DNA from: Calothrix sp. PCC 7716
GTDB lineage: Bacteria > Cyanobacteriota > Cyanobacteriia > Cyanobacteriales > Nostocaceae
Assembly (NCBI RefSeq): GCF_019977735.1
Contig: NZ_AP025018.1
Location: 5,460,580 to 5,524,579, forward strand
DNA length: 64,000 nucleotides
Direction: 5' to 3'
Shown here: positions 44,225 through 53,390 of the stretch, piece by piece
Layout: each line of letters opens with the position of its first letter
How positions within the stretch are numbered: the first letter of the stretch is position 1
Position numbers and translations under genes: made by a program
Notes under the pieces: generated by a model
Told to the model about the DNA's origin: nothing
What the model saw: the letters and a program-made list of their open reading frames with translations, nothing else
The model's database searches: none

Positions 44225-44732
44225 GACACAGTAAAATAATCACTGATTTAAAAATAAAAACAGTGATTAAAGTAACGTTGGATAATTTAATACAATGAAA
44301 CTTCTAAAAATTGTTTATTAATAAACTTGTATATATTTTTGAGTTTCTACACGCTGACGTACATGCCACTTTACAAATATTAACATATATTCGGCTTCTT
44401 GTTAAGAATTGTAACTAATGACATATAACCGGAACAAAAGGTTCGGTTTTCCGTACCTTATATAATACGCTGTTAGAAATTATGCGTCTGGGTGAGGGTA
44501 TTTGATTTATACTACAAGCTAAGTAAAAGTGCGTGAGGCGCCAATCTGAAGGGAGAAAATTTGACCTGCCGTGGACTGCGTAAATGGTAGGCGCCGTGAG
44601 TATCTGTATATATATATATTTACAAGGGGTGACTACCGTTAATAGGCACCTACCTGTAAAAGCCGCATCACGGGAAAATGACTTTCAAGTCACAAGTAAT
44701 TTCTCATGAGTGATGAGTGGTTGCTTAACACG
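44225..44732. other. Spacer upstream of crtW, no gene seen
   Basis: About 500 bases, AT-rich at first and with two GGCGCC sites near 44538 and 44590. It should contain the crtW promoter on the minus strand. No RNA gene or ORF could be supported. Confidence 0.4.
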
Positions 44733-44917
44733 CTATTCTACCAGCTCAATCAGTTCTGACAAACTACAGGCGCCGTACTCGTCCACACTCAGCTTGTTTA
44801 TTGCATTAATTAAATGGCAAAGCGCTTCGCCCCCGATTTCAGGTAGCACGTCTTGGCTTCTCAGCCTAGAAATACTAGTGGGGTGTACTTGCAGTTCAGA
44901 AGCCAGAACTGCTCAAA
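44733..44917 (-). pseudogene. C-terminal fragment of a helix-turn-helix protein
   Basis: The minus strand encodes a short stretch beginning AVLASELQVHPTSISRLRSQ, a helix-turn-helix-like sequence, and ending SLSELIELVE with a normal stop. A stop lies just upstream of the first Ala and no start codon is present. The upstream boundary coincides with the start of an unrelated plus-strand fragment, marking a recombination junction. It is probably phage or plasmid debris. Confidence 0.5.
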
Positions 44918-45180
44918 CAGTTACAGGACAAAGGTTATACGGGTCGATGCCTACGAGTTTCAGCCAAGCGTGAAGGTAAGAGAGGTGCCACCATAGCAGA
45001 AACAATTTCTGGCGATGACCTGGATATTCTCATCACGGTAGAAGCAGAGCGTGGCAACACGCATAGCGGCTGCATTGTTGGTTTCTGGTTGGCGCCAATA
45101 TAGAATCGACCAAAGCCGTCGTGCATTCGGACTACAAGAAAGAACAGCTACCGAGCGATTATATGACTACGCCGCATATC
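44904..45180 (+). pseudogene. Fragment of an unidentified gene with internal frameshift
   Basis: The plus strand reads LLKQLQDKGYTGRCLRVSAK, then REGKRGATIAETISGDDLDI. Near 45050 it continues sensibly only in another frame as RIAAALLVSGWRQYRIDQSR and ending YDYAAY. No start codon is seen and the family is unknown. It abuts the minus-strand HTH fragment and the end of the YgiT-type gene. Confidence 0.45.
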
Positions 45181-45391
45181 TAATAATCTCAACTTCGGCG
45201 CCATTATTTACAGCAAAGTTAGCTCGCTCTAGTACTTGTTCGGTAATATAATTGTTTAAATAATATTCTCCACAATTATTACAAACTTCTGCTGGTACTT
45301 TTTTTATTACAACAATAGATTCATCTCTTTCTAAAGTCACAGTTACTAAACCTGGTTTAGTTTCCCCATGCTTACAAATTACACATTTCAT
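45167..45391 (-). CDS. YgiT-type zinc-finger protein (antitoxin candidate)
   Basis: The 74-residue product begins MKCVICKHGETKPG and has a second CxxC, VCNNCGEYY, forming the YgiT/MqsA-type zinc site. I start at ATG 45391 because GGAGG precedes it at good spacing. It follows the DUF4258 gene by four bases, the classical arrangement of a DUF4258 toxin-like protein with a YgiT antitoxin. The DNA-binding HTH of full MqsA is missing. Confidence 0.85.
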   Translation of the reverse strand: MKCVICKHGETKPGLVTVTLERDESIVVIKKVPAEVCNNCGEYYLNNYITEQVLERANFAVNNGAEVEIIRYAA

Positions 45392-45395
45392 TATT

Positions 45396-45677
45396 TTACC
45401 TCCTAACTCTAAAATTATCTGACCAAACATCTAAATCTGGAACATAAGCTGTAACAATATACCCTGTATCTGTAGATTCGTCATAAGAAAATACAACATG
45501 AATTGGTTTAGCATCTACATAATCAAATATTAAATAACTAGGAAAAGGTTCATCATCTAAATTCTCTTCTATTATTTCCCCGTAAACAACGACACTTTCT
45601 ACTTCCTTTTTACTAATTCGACGAAAAAACATTTGTTGAATCGCATGGCGGGAAAACACCAAATTTTGACAATACAT
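45396..45677 (-). CDS. DUF4258 protein (toxin candidate)
   Basis: This 93-residue protein has FSRHAIQQMFFRRISKKEVE at the start, then VVVYGEIIEENLDDEPFPSY and IHVVFSYDESTDTGYIVTAY, the DUF4258 pattern. The family is linked to RelE/MqsR-like RNases and sits before YgiT-type antitoxins. Activity is inferred. Confidence 0.83.
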   Translation of the reverse strand: MYCQNLVFSRHAIQQMFFRRISKKEVESVVVYGEIIEENLDDEPFPSYLIFDYVDAKPIHVVFSYDESTDTGYIVTAYVPDLDVWSDNFRVRR

Positions 45678-45790
45678 ATTTTTAGTAAATCAAAAAGTTA
45701 ACACCAAGCGCCCAGAACCCTTATTATACCATTGCTAACCTTTTTCCTCTTCTATCCGTGTTAAACTAGCGCGATATTGAGCTTCATATA

Positions 45791-45890
45791 GTCGCCTCAA
45801 CGGGGGGAACCCCCGCACGGCGCTGGCTTCTCTGTGTCTCTGTGGTAAAAAATATATTGACTGCACAGGCGTCCCCGCCTGTGCTACAAG
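45791..45890. repeat. Nested G/C palindrome repeat, third copy, plus a GCACAGGCG palindrome
   Basis: GTCGCCTCAACGGGGGGAAC, CCCCGCACGGCGCTGGC and TTCTCTGTGTCTCTGTGGTA match 43260-43318. A separate GCACAGGCGTCCCCGCCTGTGC element follows (45862-45884). Both lie between the DUF4258 pair and the 3' end of glmS. Confidence 0.75.
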
Positions 45891-45891
45891 A

Positions 45892-47775
45892 TTATTCTAC
45901 GGTTACAGATTTTGCTAGGTTGCGTGGTTGGTCTACGTCTAAACCTCTACGTGCGGCTATATGATAAGCGAGTAGTTGTAATGGTACTACGGTGAGTATT
46001 GGTGATAATATTTCATCGACGTTAGCTATGGGTAGTAAGTCGTTGAATATTTCTCCTGCTTCTCCGTCGCTTATTGGTGTTACTCCTATTAAACGGGAGT
46101 CGCGCGCTTTGGCTTCTTGAGAGTTAGAAATTACTTTTTCGTATACTTCACCGGGTACGGCAATGGAAACTACTGGTACTTTTGCATCTAATAATGCAAT
46201 TGGCCCGTGTTTCATTTCTCCAGCAGGATAACCTTCTGCATGAATATAGCTGATTTCTTTGAGCTTTAAGGCGCCTTCTAAAGCGATTGGGAAATTTATT
46301 CCGCGTCCTAAGAATATAACATCTTGGGTATCAGCAAAATCGTGTGCTAAAGTTTCGCTGAGTTGTTCTTGTTTTTCTAATGTTGCTTCAATTTCTTTAG
46401 GAATTTGACGCAACCCGTTAATTATATCTTCTATTTTTTCAGCAGGTAAGGTTTGGCGCCGATATGCTAAATCAATTGCCAATGCATAAAATGCCATTAA
46501 TTGGGCAATAAATGTTTTTGTAGCAGCTACACCAATTTCAATTCCTGCTAATGTACTAATAATATGGGGTACTGAATGTCCAAGGGTGCTTTCTGGACGA
46601 TTGGTTATACCTAAAAGTCTGGCTTGATACTTAGGTTCACGACCTTGGCGCCGTTCTCTTTCCATTCCCAGTGCTGCTAGTGTATCAGCTGTTTCACCTG
46701 ACTGGGTAACACCTATAGTTAAAGTATTAGGAGTTAAGGGTGCAGGTGCATAGCGATATTCAGAAGCATAGCTGACTTGAGTTGGAATTTGCGCTAGTTG
46801 TTCTAGTAAGTATTTACCCACAAGGGCAGCGTGCCAACTAGTACCACATGCTACGATTTGAATTTGTTCTAAATCAGTATAAAATTCGCTGGGAATACCT
46901 AAATTAATAGGAGATTCATTATTTTGAGTCTCTGTAAAATAAGCGTCTAAACAAGCACGCACAACACCTGGTTGCTCATAGATTTCTTTGAGCATAAAGT
47001 GCTTGAATCCTTGTTTTTCAACCATTGTTGGACTCAAGTTGAGTAAGCGAGGTTGTTTCTTAAGTCGCTTACCTGTAAAATCGTAAACTTCTACACCCAA
47101 TGGTGTTAATCTGGCTATTTCACCATTATCAAGTGGTAGTACCGCGCGGGTATATGAAACAATTGCAGGTGTGTCAGATGCACAGAAAAATTCACCCTGC
47201 CCAAATCCTATTACTAAAGGCGCCTGTTGACGCACTACAATTAACTCATCAGGAAAATCAGCACTAACAGCAGCTATAGCAAAGGCGCCGTTAAGTTGAC
47301 CAACTGCCTTACGTACTGCCTCAAAAAAGGGTGAATATGCTTCCCCTAAAGCAATTTCCTCTTGCAGAAATCTAGAAATTAAATGCGGAATAACCTCTGT
47401 ATCGGTTTCCGAGCGAAACTCAATACCAAAACTCTTGAGTTCCTCGCGTAACTCGCGATAATTTTCAACGATACCATTTTGTACTACAGCCACACGGTTA
47501 GGTGTGTCCATATGGGGGTGAGCATTATACTCTTCTGGTTTTCCGTGCGTTGCCCAGCGTGTATGACCTATACCAATTTGAGCAGGGTTTTCTATCGACT
47601 CCAACTTGGAACGTAAGTTGTGTAACTTACCTTTCGCGCGCACACAATTGATATCACCTGAATTAATCGTAGCAATTCCCGCAGAATCATAACCACGATA
47701 TTCGAGCTTTTCCAAACCAGAGAGCAATATCTCTGTCGCTGCTTGAGTCCCAATATAACCAACGATTCCGCACAT
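45892..47775 (-). CDS. glmS: Glutamine--fructose-6-phosphate aminotransferase
   Basis: The 627-residue enzyme makes glucosamine-6-phosphate for peptidoglycan. It has catalytic Cys2 (MCGIVGYIG), a glutaminase domain (to about 230) with GHTRWATHGKP and VVQNGIVENY, and two SIS domains with CGTSWHAALVGKYLLE, VTQSGETADTLAA and FLGRGINFPIALEGALKLKE. The C-terminus DQPRNLAKSVTVE is canonical. It is monocistronic. No glmS ribozyme was recognised upstream. Confidence 0.97.
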   Translation of the reverse strand: MCGIVGYIGTQAATEILLSGLEKLEYRGYDSAGIATINSGDINCVRAKGKLHNLRSKLESIENPAQIGIGHTRWATHGKPEEYNAHPHMDTPNRVAVVQNGIVENYRELREELKSFGIEFRSETDTEVIPHLISRFLQEEIALGEAYSPFFEAVRKAVGQLNGAFAIAAVSADFPDELIVVRQQAPLVIGFGQGEFFCASDTPAIVSYTRAVLPLDNGEIARLTPLGVEVYDFTGKRLKKQPRLLNLSPTMVEKQGFKHFMLKEIYEQPGVVRACLDAYFTETQNNESPINLGIPSEFYTDLEQIQIVACGTSWHAALVGKYLLEQLAQIPTQVSYASEYRYAPAPLTPNTLTIGVTQSGETADTLAALGMERERRQGREPKYQARLLGITNRPESTLGHSVPHIISTLAGIEIGVAATKTFIAQLMAFYALAIDLAYRRQTLPAEKIEDIINGLRQIPKEIEATLEKQEQLSETLAHDFADTQDVIFLGRGINFPIALEGALKLKEISYIHAEGYPAGEMKHGPIALLDAKVPVVSIAVPGEVYEKVISNSQEAKARDSRLIGVTPISDGEAGEIFNDLLPIANVDEILSPILTVVPLQLLAYHIAARRGLDVDQPRNLAKSVTVE

Positions 47776-47954
47776 TGATTCACACCATGCTATGAGGACA
47801 AATTAAACACGTATACATAGATATCATAACTGGTGGAATTTTACAGGCAAAGATGCCTATTTATACCTTAAATTCTTTTATGTGGCGCCAATACGTCACT
47901 TTGTTATATAGCCTACAAATTAACTATTTCAATACTTATGTTCGGTTTTAACCC

Positions 47955-48170
47955 TTGCAACGTAGTTCAGAACCAAAATCAGAAGAGGCGCCGAATAATT
48001 TTTATCAACCTGTTGCAGAACATGACAGAATTGACGGGGACTTTAGCAACCAAGTTTTACCTAGTATTACCGATTTGCTAGATAAAAATCCGATTCTACA
48101 GTGGGGTGCAGTAGCAGGAGCAGTAGCAGTCGCATTTATAGCAGCACAAACAATCACCCCAAAAGAATAA
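47955..48170 (+). CDS. Small conserved cyanobacterial membrane protein
   Basis: The 71-residue product (TTG start; no in-frame ATG) has a polar N-terminus, the segment LPSITDLLDKNPILQWGAVA and a C-terminal helix AGAVAVAFIAAQTI. It is divergent from glmS. No function is known. Confidence 0.5.
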   Translation: MQRSSEPKSEEAPNNFYQPVAEHDRIDGDFSNQVLPSITDLLDKNPILQWGAVAGAVAVAFIAAQTITPKE

Positions 48171-48211
48171 TTATTTAATCAAGTCAAACCTCTTGTGGAG
48201 CCTGTCAAATT

Positions 48212-48238
48212 TCTTGTGGAGCGGGCATCCCTGCCCGC
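48212..48238. repeat. GCGGGCATCCCTGCCCGC palindrome
   Basis: Preceded by TCTTGTGGA. It is a member of the GGGCATCC family (15123, 36353, 50917). Confidence 0.65.
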
Positions 48239-48255
48239 CCCATACCATTCCTTCT

Positions 48256-48520
48256 TCATCCAAGCCTCAACTCATGAGGATTTTTAAGAATCAATATACC
48301 CTTTTCTTTAATTAAATCGCCTCTACAGTATATTGGAAGACGTTCTTGGTAAGCTTTGAGAGCAAGAATATAGTAGCGGTCGGCTAGTTCAGTATGAATG
48401 GGGCATAATTTATTAACAATAATACCCAGTAATGTGATTTCTCCACTTAAAAAATCGGCATTAGGGGGTAGCGATGTGGGTGAAGACTGCTTGAATGGTC
48501 GTGTTAGGCGCCTCTGTAAT
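48256..48520 (-). pseudogene. Start-less fragment, C-terminal part of an unknown protein
   Basis: The minus strand holds an open frame without ATG/GTG start: SPTSLPPNADFLSGEITLLG, then IIVNKLCPIHTELADRYYIL and ending NPHELRLG. Its sequence is protein-like, but the family is unknown. It begins just after a stop near 48523. It is probably the tail of a lost gene. Confidence 0.4.
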
Positions 48521-48553
48521 TAAGGCGCCTTCCTTCAAGCGCGCCTAAATTTA

Positions 48554-50281
48554 CTACTGAGCCTCGCCAATCAAAGTAAAAGCTGCCCAATCACCAGGTT
48601 CAGGATATGTTTTCATAGTGTTTAACATCGCTTTTCTTAAGGCTACAGCTTTACCTGGGTTTTGTTCTAGGTTACGATAAAAATCTGTCATTAATATCTT
48701 GCTGCTATCGTCAGGTATTTTCCATAAAGTTACGATTACACTGGGAGTACCAGCAGTTATTAAAGAGCGCGATAAACCTATCACACCATCACCAGTTAGT
48801 TTACCGACTCCGGTGTCACAAGCGCTGAGAACAATTAATTCTGCACCTAATTTTAAATCAAGAATTTCACTTGATGTTAATAAACCGTTGTCTTTACTAT
48901 CTGGAGCGAGAACTACAGCACCTGGGACTCCAAGATTCTTGATATCATCAATTAAACCGTGGGTTGCAAGGTGAATAATGCGCGCGCTCGGCATTTTTTG
49001 CAAGACTTGAGCTTTGGTCGCTTTGTTGGTAAGAAGAGGTTGAGTATTCAGCATTTTACCAATTTCAATCGCTTCTTTTTCCGCACCAGGGAGGGGAGAT
49101 AAGCTAAATTTTTTGGTAACGTCTGGTGACATTGTGGGATTACCAACAACTAAAGCACCCTTAAGAGTTACTTTCTGCTTTTGTTTTTGAGTTAAACTTA
49201 GAACTTGAATTGCTGGGGATGTGAGAATAGTGTGTTTTTGAATTAAGAATTTGTTGTTTGAGTCTATTAATGCAGGAAAGGGAACTAGAAAGAGAGAATC
49301 TTGAGGGATGAAGATAACTTTTTCATTTTCGTTTGTGGGTAACAGGTCTGCGATGGGTTTGATTAATAGCTCGTGAAGTTGTTTCAGATTTTTTTCAGAT
49401 GTTGATATATTATCAGAATTGGGAATTACTTTAATGCCTCGACCGCGCGCTCCAATGGAAAAGCGACTTTTGGTTACTAATTCCGCTAGTTCGGTATTTT
49501 CTTTTTGCCATAATGGCTTGAGGTCAGATTTGCGGAAAGTCACTTCTCCCGTTGGTTTGATTACCCAGATATAAAGCTCTGATTCTTTTAGTTGTAGTTT
49601 ACCTCCTGTTTTAGAGCTATCATAAATGATAGAATATTGTACAAGTGTTGCATTTTGGGCGGACGCAATTTGTTTTATTTGCTCAATGTTTGGGGGAGCA
49701 GATAATTGTTCGTTGGGGTTATCTGATAATTTAGATGCTAGTAACTCAACAAAAGCGCGCGCTCGACCCCTTTCGGCAATTTCTAAAGCTTCTGTAATCT
49801 TATTCTGAACAATTAAAACTTTTTGTAAAGCGCGGTAGGTACCAGCTTGTTCGTCAAAAATTGATACTTTATATTTGTCATTGTTACCTAATTTTCCCCT
49901 AATAGATTCCCATACTTCAACGCTTGCATAAAGATTTTTTGCGGACTCGGAAAGGTTTCCAAGTTTATAATAACTTAATCCTAAATTATTTAAACTTTGT
50001 CCTTCGCCAAGACGGTCGTTAATTTTTCGCGCAATTACCAATCTTTGATTATGATAATCAATAGCTTTGGCGTAATCTTTCAAGTTATAGTAAGCAACTC
50101 CTAAATTACCATAAGCTGCGCTCACACCCGAATAATCTTTAATCTCTTGTGCAATCTTTAAATGTTGCTCGTAGTAGTTAATCGCTGCCTTAGAATTTCC
50201 TTGAGCATCATAAACAATTCCTAGATTGTTTAAAGATTGACCTATACCTAGACGGTCATCAATTTCTCGTGCTATTGCCAA
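48554..50281 (-). CDS. TPR-CHAT domain protein, 5'-truncated
   Basis: The 575 residues comprise TPR repeats (about 1-150, units such as YSGVSAAYGNLGVAYYNLKD), a linker and a C-terminal CHAT caspase-like protease domain. The catalytic His is in RIIHLATHGLIDD and the Cys in LIVLSACDTGVGKL. TPR sequence continues in frame upstream of the TTG start to about 50393 (DRLGEGQSLGNLGLIYYSRR) and then breaks off, with a stop at about 50430 and no start codon. The original N-terminus is therefore lost. CHAT-TPR proteins occur widely in cyanobacteria and some act in defence or cell death. Confidence 0.8.
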   Translation of the reverse strand: MAIAREIDDRLGIGQSLNNLGIVYDAQGNSKAAINYYEQHLKIAQEIKDYSGVSAAYGNLGVAYYNLKDYAKAIDYHNQRLVIARKINDRLGEGQSLNNLGLSYYKLGNLSESAKNLYASVEVWESIRGKLGNNDKYKVSIFDEQAGTYRALQKVLIVQNKITEALEIAERGRARAFVELLASKLSDNPNEQLSAPPNIEQIKQIASAQNATLVQYSIIYDSSKTGGKLQLKESELYIWVIKPTGEVTFRKSDLKPLWQKENTELAELVTKSRFSIGARGRGIKVIPNSDNISTSEKNLKQLHELLIKPIADLLPTNENEKVIFIPQDSLFLVPFPALIDSNNKFLIQKHTILTSPAIQVLSLTQKQKQKVTLKGALVVGNPTMSPDVTKKFSLSPLPGAEKEAIEIGKMLNTQPLLTNKATKAQVLQKMPSARIIHLATHGLIDDIKNLGVPGAVVLAPDSKDNGLLTSSEILDLKLGAELIVLSACDTGVGKLTGDGVIGLSRSLITAGTPSVIVTLWKIPDDSSKILMTDFYRNLEQNPGKAVALRKAMLNTMKTYPEPGDWAAFTLIGEAQ

Positions 50282-50388
50282 AGCCTGCTGTTGGTAATAA
50301 ATAGCTTTGCTATAATCTCTTCTCGAATAATAAATAAGCCCTAAATTACCAAGAGATTGACCTTCTCCTAAGCGGTCTGGAATCTTTC

Positions 50389-50844
50389 GTGCATTATTTT
50401 TTTCTATTTTTTTGCTTACATGGTTACAAGCAGAGGCGCCGAGTAACTTACTCTAAATACAGTTACTTCCCTAATTTTTTCAGAGAATTAGGGAAGCGAC
50501 TAAAGAAAAGAAGTTTAGATTTTTATCCGAAATCATTTAATATCGAAAAAATATGGACAGTTGTTGCTAAAAATCGAAGGGTTAATAAAGAATGGGAAGA
50601 TTTAATGCAGCGTAGTCCTCAAAGCACTATTCGTTGCTACCAAGATTTGTGTACAGCACCAATGACAAAAAAACCAAGAAGAGTATTTACTTTAAGAGGT
50701 AGACAATACGAAGGGATATGGGAGTATGAAGTAACTTCTGGGGATAGAGTATTTTATATCCCCTATGAAGAAGAAAAAAAGTTTTTGTTTTTTATGCTGG
50801 TAAACATATCAAACCAGCACCAACTCCATAATCAATTTCTTTGA
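50389..50844 (+). CDS. RelE/ParE-like toxin-type protein, uncertain 5' end
   Basis: The recognisable part starts near IWTVVAKNRRVNKEWEDLM (about residue 54) and runs through YQDLCTAPMTKKPRRVFTLR, YEGIWEYEVTSGDRVFYIPY to the end. This resembles small RelE-superfamily proteins of cyanobacteria. The first 50 codons are probably not native: the GTG start is the reverse of the truncated CHAT gene's sequence, and a hairpin (CTTCCCTAATT / AATTAGGGAAG, 50467-50496) sits inside. No obvious ATG precedes the conserved part, so it may be a 5'-truncated remnant. Confidence 0.5.
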   Translation: MHYFFLFFCLHGYKQRRRVTYSKYSYFPNFFRELGKRLKKRSLDFYPKSFNIEKIWTVVAKNRRVNKEWEDLMQRSPQSTIRCYQDLCTAPMTKKPRRVFTLRGRQYEGIWEYEVTSGDRVFYIPYEEEKKFLFFMLVNISNQHQLHNQFL

Positions 50845-50902
50845 ATAAGTACTATAAATCGCATTATATATTATGAGAGGCGCCTGGTCTGTATGATTAA
50901 TT

Positions 50903-50943
50903 CTTGTGGTGTAGTGGTCAGGCAAGGATGCCTGACCCACAAG
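50903..50943. repeat. GTCAGGCAAGGATGCCTGAC palindrome
   Basis: Flanked by TTCTTGTGG and CCACAAGA. It is a variant of the GGGCATCC family. Confidence 0.55.
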
Positions 50944-50993
50944 ACACTATTTATACAACCAAATTTATGACATAGAGTAGTAGTCATTAGAAT

Positions 50994-51191
50994 TTATGGT
51001 TGGTGTTTTGATGCCTGTATTCTTTTTTGAAATTCAATTACAGCTTGCTCTTCCGTGCTAACTACAACTCTACCCGGTTTTGCTCGTATAATAGCAAGGT
51101 AGTGTTGAAAAGCGTCTTCATCTTCTGGATGTTGTTTAATATAATTTCTCAGTTCAATTTCTGTTAATTGCTGATAGTTAGTGTTACTCAT
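50994..51191 (-). CDS. DUF6887-type small protein (antitoxin-like)
   Basis: A 65-residue acidic protein starting MSNTNYQQLTEIELRNYIKQ, with HPEDEDAFQHYLAI and the tail VVVSTEEQAVIEFQKRI. This matches a cyanobacterial family that overlaps DUF6888 genes. The start codon overlaps the stop of the DUF6888 frame (ATGA). A toxin-antitoxin role is suspected but not shown. Confidence 0.7.
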   Translation of the reverse strand: MSNTNYQQLTEIELRNYIKQHPEDEDAFQHYLAIIRAKPGRVVVSTEEQAVIEFQKRIQASKHQP

Positions 51192-51361
51192 TGAATTATT
51201 TCCTCTCCATTGCTCAAAATTTCTACTTGAATTTCTTGACCTATTAAAACAAAGATTCGTTGTGAGCGTGTATCGTACCTCGTTAATTCAATATTCCTTA
51301 ATAGATTACTTGCTCGTACACATATACGGAAAAAAGGTTTTAAGCTGTTCTGTGGTAGGCA
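51188..51361 (-). pseudogene. DUF6888-type gene with a frameshift
   Basis: From GTG 51361 the frame reads VPTTEQLKTFF and then stops at codon 19. Shifting by one base at the T6 tract near 51330 gives FRICVRASNLLRNIELTRYD and ends FVLIGQEIQVEILSNGEEII, the DUF6888 pattern. The shifted frame ends in the four-base overlap with the DUF6887 gene. A homopolymer indel (real or sequencing) is the likely cause. Confidence 0.65.
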
Positions 51362-51493
51362 CTAGTTTAATTTTACACCTCTTTTAAATTATTAATTTGT
51401 ACTAATGTATTTAGTCTATTTTCAAGTGTTTTTAATTCACTTTTTATATCTACTTACTAGGTGCCATATTATTTTCTTACTGCCCTTATATCA

Positions 51494-51521
51494 CTGCACA
51501 GGCGAGACGCCTGTGCCACAA
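51494..51521. repeat. GCACAGGCGAGACGCCTGTGC palindrome
   Basis: It is close to the 45862-45884 copy and adjoins the 3' end of the GH2 gene. Confidence 0.6.
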
Positions 51522-51530
51522 GACGACACT

Positions 51531-53390
51531 TTAACAGTTGTTGGGAGTGCAAAATCCTCCTCCGGAAAGGGTCGCAGCGCGAATTGCTTCTATGGGGAAT
51601 TTCGGCGTTCGGTCAGCATATAATAAACCGTTAGCTTCTTGAAACGTATCGGTAAATTGTGTATAACAAAATCCACTGAATATCTCTATATTATTAACGG
51701 CTTCGAGTAAAGCAGCGTATTTCATTTGTAACTCGCTAATATTGAAGCAGCGCTCATATCCCCAAACTTTATCTTTATCTAAGCTGTTTTCAGGAGCATA
51801 AGCAATACCACCAAATTCAGTCAGCATAATTGGTTGTCCTTGATGGGGAAAGTTATCAAGGGTAAGGATACGTCCACCGGGACGCTTTTGATTAAGTACA
51901 TCTGACAGCTTAACTTCTCCCCCATAACGACGAGCTAGGTGTAAGGGTTTAGTGTCGTAGTCATGAATTGCGAGAATATCTGTATCTATACTTTCCCAAC
52001 CATCGTTACCAATTACTGGACGACTTGGGTCAAGCGTTTTCGTTAAATGGTACATTGCTAAAACGTAGTTACGGTGAGCTGCCGTTTCTACAAGATTTGG
52101 CACTCCCCAAGATTCATTAAAAGGTACCCAAGCTACAATACACGGATGGCTCATATCTCGCTTTATTGCTTCAGTCCACTCGCACGTCATCCGTTCCACT
52201 GCTTTACGGGTGAACCTATAAGCGCTAGGCATTTCTTCCCAAACCAATAACCCTAAAACATCTGCCCAATATAAAAAACGTGGGTCTTCAATTTTTTGGT
52301 GTTTGCGTACTCCGTTAAAACCCATTGCTTTAATAAGTTCTACATCACGCTGCAATGCTTCATCGCTCGGTGGAGTCATCAACGTATCTGGCCAGTACCC
52401 TTGGTCAAGAACCATTCTTAAATAATAAGGGCGCCCATTAAGCATAAATCTATCACGTTGTATACTTACCGCTCGCATTGCAGTATAAGATTTTACTTCA
52501 TCCAGCAGTTGTCCTTCGTACCATACTTCGATGGAAGCATCAATTAACGTTGGCTTTTCTGGAGTCCACAATAATTCATTGCGGTAATCGTCAATACCAG
52601 GGTCGCCAAGTGCAATGCGACGATTAATTTCTCCCCCTAGCACTTCATAAGTATCGTTAGCTAATATAGTATCGCCAACGCTGAGTTTCATTTTGATTAA
52701 AATGCCTTTATCAGGCACATCACCCGCTAGTCCAGCTTCAAAACCAACTTCCCATCGCTCGCAGTCAGAATCCCAGTAAATGCTACCTAAATAAGTAGTA
52801 CCTACACGCTCAATCCATACTGTCTGCCAAATTCCAGTAGTACGAGGATACCAAATACTGTGCGGTTCCAGGCGCCAATCTTGTTTACCGCGAGGTTTAG
52901 CGAGGTCAATAGGGTCGTCTTGTGCCCACACTGTTACTGTAGTTTTGCCACTATCATTCAAAACGTGGGTAATATCAAGAGAGAAATTAGTATGTCCACC
53001 TTCATGTTCAGCTATATATTGACCGTTTACCCATACGCGGGCACGATAGTCAACGGCGCCGAAATGTAAAAGTAATCTACCATCAGAAAAAGGCGTTTCA
53101 AATTCGCGCTCATACCAACAGTTAGGGTGAAAACTTGTATCACCTATCCCACTTTTGGTTGATTCCGGAGCAAAGGGAACTTCTATAGAATGAGTCCATT
53201 CCTTAACGTCGCTGGGTTGAACACTTAAACCTTCGTCGTCAAATGCAAATTTCCATATACCGTTTAGGCTTTGCCAAGGCAAGCGCTGTAACTGTGGACG
53301 TGGATGTGTTGTTCTAATTAACCCATCAGCATTTTGTTCATTCGTCGGCGCGGATAATTCAACTCCACTATTATTTATATCTAATAACAT
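51531..53390 (-). CDS. Glycoside hydrolase family 2 protein (beta-galactosidase/glucuronidase-like)
   Basis: The 619-residue enzyme has a jelly-roll sugar-binding domain (about 25-190; LLHFGAVDYRARVWVNGQYI), an Ig-like domain and a TIM barrel. The acid/base Glu lies in VAWVPFNESWGVPN, the nucleophile Glu in PIMLTEFGGIAY, and a GFNGVRKHQKIEDPRFLYWA block precedes them. No signal peptide is seen, so it may act in the cytoplasm. The exact beta-glycoside is unknown. I use ATG 53390, which has an AGAGG site; TTG 53423 is also in frame. Confidence 0.92.
   Translation of the reverse strand: MLLDINNSGVELSAPTNEQNADGLIRTTHPRPQLQRLPWQSLNGIWKFAFDDEGLSVQPSDVKEWTHSIEVPFAPESTKSGIGDTSFHPNCWYEREFETPFSDGRLLLHFGAVDYRARVWVNGQYIAEHEGGHTNFSLDITHVLNDSGKTTVTVWAQDDPIDLAKPRGKQDWRLEPHSIWYPRTTGIWQTVWIERVGTTYLGSIYWDSDCERWEVGFEAGLAGDVPDKGILIKMKLSVGDTILANDTYEVLGGEINRRIALGDPGIDDYRNELLWTPEKPTLIDASIEVWYEGQLLDEVKSYTAMRAVSIQRDRFMLNGRPYYLRMVLDQGYWPDTLMTPPSDEALQRDVELIKAMGFNGVRKHQKIEDPRFLYWADVLGLLVWEEMPSAYRFTRKAVERMTCEWTEAIKRDMSHPCIVAWVPFNESWGVPNLVETAAHRNYVLAMYHLTKTLDPSRPVIGNDGWESIDTDILAIHDYDTKPLHLARRYGGEVKLSDVLNQKRPGGRILTLDNFPHQGQPIMLTEFGGIAYAPENSLDKDKVWGYERCFNISELQMKYAALLEAVNNIEIFSGFCYTQFTDTFQEANGLLYADRTPKFPIEAIRAATLSGGGFCTPNNC

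Noticed and set aside
45892-47955. glmS ribozyme upstream of glmS
   Set aside because: The conserved core was not recognisable in 47776-47954, and the ribozyme is known mainly from Firmicutes.
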